From JASLDZ01 sp038226305 (lineage in GTDB: Bacteria > Pseudomonadota > Alphaproteobacteria > Caulobacterales > Caulobacteraceae), in contig JBBRQN010000011.1 in the NCBI GenBank assembly GCA_038226305.1, forward strand, positions 31,870 through 95,869: 64,000 bases of DNA, given 5' to 3'. Below, one piece after another: positions 60,378 through 64,000 of the stretch; position 1 is the stretch's first letter, and each line of letters begins with the position of its first letter. The notes under the pieces were generated by a model. The model was not told the origin of the DNA and ran no database searches. It was given only the letters and a program-made list of their open reading frames with translations. The position numbers and the translations under genes were made by a program.

Positions 60378-60437
60378 CCATATAGCGGGCGGGATCGTCC
60401 GGCGCGGCTTTCCTGATCCGATCCGCCCGCTATATGG
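60378..60437 (+). repeat. Long inverted repeat spanning the first cobS start codon
   Basis: The arm CCATATAGCGGGCGGGATCG at 60378-60397 and its near-exact reverse complement CGATCCGCCCGCTATATGG at 60419-60437 are separated by 21 bases; they differ by a single extra G. The right arm contains the ATG at 60434. As RNA this gives a 19-base-pair stem that would hide that start codon; as DNA it is a large dyad of operator type. A second ATG at 60443 lies outside the stem. Confidence 0.9.
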
Positions 60438-61450
60438 ACGCCATGCCTCTCGATCTCGCCTCCGGTTCCGCCGACCCGCTCCTCTCCCATGCTCCTGACA
60501 CGAGCGTTTCCGTGCGCGAGGCGTTCGGGATCGACAGCGACATGACGGTGCCCGCCTTCTCCACCTCGGACTCTCACGTGCCGGACGTGGACCCCTCCTA
60601 CCGCTTCGATCCGGCGACCACCCTGGCGATCTGCGCGGGCTTCGCCCACGACCGGCGGGTCATGATCCAGGGCTATCACGGCACCGGAAAGTCGACCCAC
60701 ATCGAGCAGGTCGCCGCCAAGCTCAACTGGCCGCTGGTGCGCGTGAACCTCGATGCCCACGTCAGCCGCATCGACCTGATCGGCAAAGACGCCATCGTCC
60801 TGAAAGACGGCCGCCAGGTGACCGAGTTCCGCGAAGGCATGCTGCCCTGGGCGCTGCAGCGCCCTATCGCGCTCGTGTTCGACGAATACGACGCGGGCCG
60901 CCCCGACGTGATGTTCGTGATCCAGCGCGTGCTGGAAGCGAGCGGCAAGCTCACCCTCCTCGACCAGAACCGGGTGATCCGCCCCAACCCGTTCTTCCGC
61001 CTGTTCGCCACCACCAACACCATCGGCCTGGGCGACACGACCGGCCTCTATCATGGCACCCAGCAGATCAATCAGGGCCAGATGGACCGCTGGTCGATCG
61101 TGGCGACCCTGAACTACCTCGCCCACGACGTGGAGGCCGAGATCGTGCTCGCCAAGGTGCACGGCTACCGCACGCCAGAGGGCAAGCGCACCATCGCCGC
61201 CATGGTCCGCGTGGCCGACATGACCCGCAACGCCTTCATGAACGGCGACATCTCCACGGTGATGAGCCCGCGCACGGTGATCACCTGGGCGCAGAACGCG
61301 GCGATCTTCGGCGGCGACATCGCCACCGGCTTCCGCCTCACCTTCCTGAACAAGTGCGACGAGCTGGAACGTCCCACCGTCGCCGAGTTCTATCAGCGCG
61401 CCTTCGGCACCGACCTGCCCGAGAGCGCCGCACGGGTGAAGGTGGCCTGA
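60434..61450 (+). CDS. cobS: Cobaltochelatase subunit CobS (AAA+ ATPase)
   Basis: Up to 338 residues; the start may be ATG 60443 (MPLDLASG) because the first ATG lies inside an inverted repeat. It is a MoxR/CobS-type AAA+ ATPase with Walker A GYHGTGKSTH at about residues 80-89, Walker B LVFDEYDAG near 148-156, a sensor-1 element ATTNTIG and an arginine-containing VMSPRTVITWAQ. VSRIDLIGKDAIVLKDGRQ is a CobS signature. CobS works with CobT (and CobN) in aerobic cobalamin synthesis. cobT, which normally follows, is not present here; the next genes are on the opposite strand. Confidence 0.92.
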   Translation: MDAMPLDLASGSADPLLSHAPDTSVSVREAFGIDSDMTVPAFSTSDSHVPDVDPSYRFDPATTLAICAGFAHDRRVMIQGYHGTGKSTHIEQVAAKLNWPLVRVNLDAHVSRIDLIGKDAIVLKDGRQVTEFREGMLPWALQRPIALVFDEYDAGRPDVMFVIQRVLEASGKLTLLDQNRVIRPNPFFRLFATTNTIGLGDTTGLYHGTQQINQGQMDRWSIVATLNYLAHDVEAEIVLAKVHGYRTPEGKRTIAAMVRVADMTRNAFMNGDISTVMSPRTVITWAQNAAIFGGDIATGFRLTFLNKCDELERPTVAEFYQRAFGTDLPESAARVKVA

Positions 61451-61454
61451 GCCG

Positions 61455-62189
61455 CTACGGCCGCCCGGGCTGATCGGCGGCAGAACGCCCCTCGCCCCTC
61501 GCAAGGGCATCCTTGTCGCAGCGGCCGCATTCCGGGCCGTCGCTGTCTTCTCGCGGGCTCCACAGCTTGATCAGCCTGTCCTGAGCCTGGGCCACATCCT
61601 CGCTGCCCGCGTCGGCGAGGAACGCGGCCTTGGGCGTGGTGGAAGGTGGTGCCGTCGCCGAGGTCTTGAAGGACACCGTGAACGCAGGCGCGCCCACGCC
61701 GTACAGGTTCCTGAAGTAGGGGCGCGAGAACCGGCGGTTGAACGAGGTGGCGTAGGATTTCCCCGGCTCGGTCTTCACCGCGAAATAGAACGTCTTGTAG
61801 TCCCGCGTCAGCATCGCCGGCTCGTCGAGGAACTCAGGGGCTGGCGTGAAGAACGAATCCGCCAGCAGGAACCCGCAGGGACTCATCCGCTCGCTGTAGG
61901 TCACCCGCAGGTAGATCAGCCCGGCGGGGGGCGAGTCGGTCGGCTTGGGATAGCTGTCCACAACGTGCGGCGTCGCAGGCGTCACACCGTCCGCAGGCGT
62001 CAAGGCGCACAGCCGCCGCCCATCCACCACCAGCGCGTCCATCCCCGCGCCGACGGTGATGCCACTTACGGTGGTCGAAGCTTCAGCACGCGGGGCTTGC
62101 CGAGGCTGCGCATAGGTGAGTGTCGGGATTAAGCCGGTCACCGCGGCCATGGCGAGCCCCACCCCACCGGCTCGAGCCAGGCGGCGCAT
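61455..62189 (-). CDS. Exported protein, Ig-like region, function unknown
   Basis: About 244 residues; I start it at MRRLARAGGVGLAM, which gives a signal peptide ending LTYAQPRQ. The frame is open further upstream into the DUF882 gene. The central part (AGLIYLRVTYSERMSPCGFLLADSF, then FLDEPAMLTRDYKTFYFAVKTEPGKSYATSF) has the strand pattern of a bacterial Ig-like domain. The C-terminal region is disordered and contains a CGRC motif (GPECGRCDKD). It lies just downstream of the DUF882 gene on the same strand. I do not recognise a named family. Confidence 0.65.
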   Translation of the reverse strand: MRRLARAGGVGLAMAAVTGLIPTLTYAQPRQAPRAEASTTVSGITVGAGMDALVVDGRRLCALTPADGVTPATPHVVDSYPKPTDSPPAGLIYLRVTYSERMSPCGFLLADSFFTPAPEFLDEPAMLTRDYKTFYFAVKTEPGKSYATSFNRRFSRPYFRNLYGVGAPAFTVSFKTSATAPPSTTPKAAFLADAGSEDVAQAQDRLIKLWSPREDSDGPECGRCDKDALARGEGRSAADQPGRP

Positions 62190-62205
62190 GGTCTTCAGCT
62201 TGCCG

Positions 62206-62817
62206 TCAGGCACCCTGCCAAGTGCGGAGCGGGCCGACGTCAACATGGACGAAGTTGGAGACGGGGTAGAAGCCGACGCCGCCGGCCTTCAGGCTCAGGG
62301 CCGCCTTGTGCAGGTGGCGCAGGTCGACGCCCGGGATGCGGATGTCGGTGGCCATGCCCTTGGTGTGGAAGCTGTTGGAGGCCACCTGCGAGCTCTTCTC
62401 GTGCATGGCCGCGTTGGTGGCGGCGCTGCGGTAGCCTGAGATGATCTGGATCGGCTGGTTGGATTCCACCTTGGTGGAGACGGTGTGCAGGAGGTCGAAC
62501 ACGCGAGGGTCCATCATGTGCTCCTCGCCGTTGCGCCAGTCTCGCAGCACCTTCATCAGGCTGGAGAGCGCCTGGGGAACGTATTTTCCGTTCTCCCAGT
62601 AGACCGCCTTGAGGCTCTCGCCCGTGTGGGTGTTGTGCAGGAACGCCTGACGGGCCGCCTTGCCCAAACCATGACCCAGGCCGTGGCCCGATGTGGCCAG
62701 CTTGCCGAGCACCGGGGAGATCACCCGCCCGTGGGCGAGGCTGGCGGTCGGCGCGGCCACCGCGGTCGCGGCACAGCCGAGACCCAGGGACAGCAACCGG
62801 CGTCGGGATGAAATCAT
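62206..62817 (-). CDS. DUF882 / MepK-like murein endopeptidase
   Basis: A 203-residue exported protein with a Tat-like signal (SSRRRLLSLGLGCAATAVAAP). The peptidase M15-type fold is shown by ISGYRSAATNAAMH, SFHTKGMATDIRIPGVDL and the metal-binding NFVHVDVGPLRTW. Relatives (YcbK/MepK) cut peptidoglycan cross-links. A neighbouring L,D-transpeptidase supports a peptidoglycan role; MepK in E. coli acts on the 3-3 bonds that such transpeptidases make. It lies 90 bases downstream of the transpeptidase gene on the same strand. Confidence 0.88.
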   Translation of the reverse strand: MISSRRRLLSLGLGCAATAVAAPTASLAHGRVISPVLGKLATSGHGLGHGLGKAARQAFLHNTHTGESLKAVYWENGKYVPQALSSLMKVLRDWRNGEEHMMDPRVFDLLHTVSTKVESNQPIQIISGYRSAATNAAMHEKSSQVASNSFHTKGMATDIRIPGVDLRHLHKAALSLKAGGVGFYPVSNFVHVDVGPLRTWQGA

Positions 62818-62907
62818 GAATACAAGGCCGCGCGACCCGGGGGGCGGGTCGGTGTGGCGTTCCTATCGTTGGCGATGAGCCACAGATGACGGGACAGGTC
62901 ACAAGGT

Positions 62908-64000
62908 TCAACCTTTGCCGGAGCCCAGTGCGTCAACTAGCCCCATCAGCTTGGCGTCCCACCCATAGGGGTCTGCGCGAAAAGCGAGCTGGGCGCCTTC
63001 GCCGTAAGCAGTGAAATACAGGAGGTAGACCGGCTCTCCCACTTTCAGGCTCACGCGCTGGGTCTCATTGCCCTTGATGGCTTCGGCGATTCTGGGCTGC
63101 GGCCAGTTTCCATTGGGGGCGAGCAGGAGGGCGGCGAGATCGATCGGCTTCTCCACCCGCACGCAGCCGTGGCTCACATCGCGCGAGGCACGGCCGAAGG
63201 CGGCCTGCGCAGGCGTGTCGTGCAGGTACACGCCGAAGGGGTTCTGGAAGTCGAACTTGATCTGGCCCAGGGCGCTCTTGGGGCCGGCGGCCTGCACCAG
63301 GGGCGCGATCTTGTTGCCGGGCTGAGTGGTGATGCCCTCGCGGGCGAAGTAGCCCTTGTCCTTGCGCTGCTTGGCGTAGATTTCCGGCGCGATCGAGGCC
63401 GGGATGTGCCACGCCGGGTTGAGCACGATGGAAGTGATCCGGCCCGCCAGCATGGGGGTGTGGTCATCGGGAACGGGCTTTCCCGCGGCGACGAGCATGG
63501 CCAGCGTCGGCTTGTTGTCGTCATAGACCTGAAGCGAGGCGGCGGGCACGTTCACCTCGATGCGCGAGGGCCGCAGATCGCGCGGCACCCAGCGCCAGCG
63601 CTCCATGTTGGCCGTGATCTGGCGAACGCGCTGGGCCGGCGACACGTTGAGGGCGGCCACGGTCGCCTTCGAGACGAGCCCGGTGGGGTTCAGGCCGTGC
63701 CGCGCCTGAAAGCGCGTGACGGAATCCTTCAGAGCGGCATCGAAGGGGGCGTCCGCGGCGGCCTTTGCCAGGGTGGCGTCTTCGTAGACCAGCCGGGCGC
63801 GAAGGGCGGCGACGCGGGGGCCGGTGGCCCCCATGCCGAGGTCAGGCCCAGCCGGAACCGGCTTCCACGGGTTCTGGCCGGCGATGCGCGAGTAGACGAC
63901 GAGGCCGTCCTTCAGCTGGCGATAGCGGGCGAAGGGCGGGGGCAGGCTGTTCACCCAGTCGGCCAGCTTGTCGTTGCCGAGGGCGAAGGCGAAGTCCTTC
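62908..64000 (-). CDS. L,D-transpeptidase (YcbB type), 3' part, runs off right edge
   Basis: At least 364 residues of a YcbB-type L,D-transpeptidase; the frame is open to the window edge, and residues before the first available start (KDFAFALGNDKLADWV) fit the family, so the N terminus lies beyond 64000. A peptidoglycan-binding domain (GATGPRVAALRARL, FDAALKDSVTRFQARHGLNPTGLVSKATVAALN) precedes the catalytic domain with RIEVNVPAASLQVYDD and the active site DVSHGCVRVEKP, cysteine included. It makes 3-3 cross-links in peptidoglycan. It is upstream of the DUF882 endopeptidase, probably in the same operon. Confidence 0.9.
   Translation of the reverse strand, partial: KDFAFALGNDKLADWVNSLPPPFARYRQLKDGLVVYSRIAGQNPWKPVPAGPDLGMGATGPRVAALRARLVYEDATLAKAAADAPFDAALKDSVTRFQARHGLNPTGLVSKATVAALNVSPAQRVRQITANMERWRWVPRDLRPSRIEVNVPAASLQVYDDNKPTLAMLVAAGKPVPDDHTPMLAGRITSIVLNPAWHIPASIAPEIYAKQRKDKGYFAREGITTQPGNKIAPLVQAAGPKSALGQIKFDFQNPFGVYLHDTPAQAAFGRASRDVSHGCVRVEKPIDLAALLLAPNGNWPQPRIAEAIKGNETQRVSLKVGEPVYLLYFTAYGEGAQLAFRADPYGWDAKLMGLVDALGSGKG

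Noticed and set aside
1..64000. tRNA, rRNA, CRISPR, IS elements, prophage or toxin-antitoxin loci
   Set aside because: Looked for in all gaps and frames; none is supported. The only integrase-type gene is chromosomal xerD in its usual place beside aroK.

Overview
The window is GC-rich chromosomal DNA from an alphaproteobacterium, most probably a member of the Caulobacterales (Caulobacter, Phenylobacterium or a relative). That placement is inferred from the gene set: a TipN-like polarity protein, a PflI-like flagellar positioning protein between fliM and a MotE-like gene, a sigma-54 flagellar promoter, a CtrA-type box upstream of fliL, a phaR/phaAB block, xseB-ispA-dxs, xerD/aroK-aroB and bolA/dnaJ/cobS. 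I see no tRNA, rRNA, CRISPR array, insertion sequence or prophage. No gap between genes exceeds 300 bases.

Layout. 1-1.1 kb: the 5' end of kynureninase diverging from an SDR gene. 1.1-4.6 kb (minus): lemA, two TPM-domain genes and an exported amidohydrolase. 4.8-9.8 kb (minus): an arginine succinyltransferase operon (astB, astD, astA) headed by an M20 hydrolase, with no astC or astE here. 9.9-14 kb (plus): folD, a membrane-bound EAL phosphodiesterase and a GST. 14-15.8 kb (minus): a phoD alkaline phosphatase interrupted by one in-frame amber codon. 16-29.4 kb: a polarity and flagellum block with tipN and a DUF423 gene on plus, then fliL-fliM-pflI-motE-TPR on minus diverging from flgF-flgG-flgA-flgH and a small lipoprotein gene. 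29.4-35.9 kb (minus): an esterase, and an acetoin-utilization/HDAC-family gene, a histidine phosphatase, xseB, ispA and dxs as one probable operon. 35.9-42.7 kb: a GNAT, an orphan VWA (CoxE-like) protein, an acyl carrier protein with an unknown SGNH-like partner, glnK with an 18-bp tandem repeat in its leader, gloB, a DUF885-like metalloprotein and a DUF4908 protein. 42.8-45.9 kb: phaB and phaA diverging from phaR. 46-51.4 kb: a small membrane protein, an SGNH-RidA fusion, and a TonB-dependent receptor followed directly by a class A acid phosphatase. 51.4-58.9 kb: a CitE-like lyase, xerD, aroK-aroB, an unknown exported protein, a CorC-type transporter, a molybdopterin-binding-fold protein and a DUF3445 protein. 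58.9-64 kb: bolA, a J-domain protein, an NTF2-like exported protein, cobS with a long inverted repeat across its first start codon, an Ig-like exported protein, a DUF882 (MepK-like) endopeptidase and the 3' part of a YcbB-type L,D-transpeptidase running off the right edge.

Together the genes cover core metabolism (folate, shikimate, isoprenoid), carbon and nitrogen handling (PHB, PII, arginine breakdown), cell-envelope work and, as the centrepiece, the rod/ring/switch part of a polar flagellum next to two genes that place it. Functions are called from motifs and gene order only; no database search was run.
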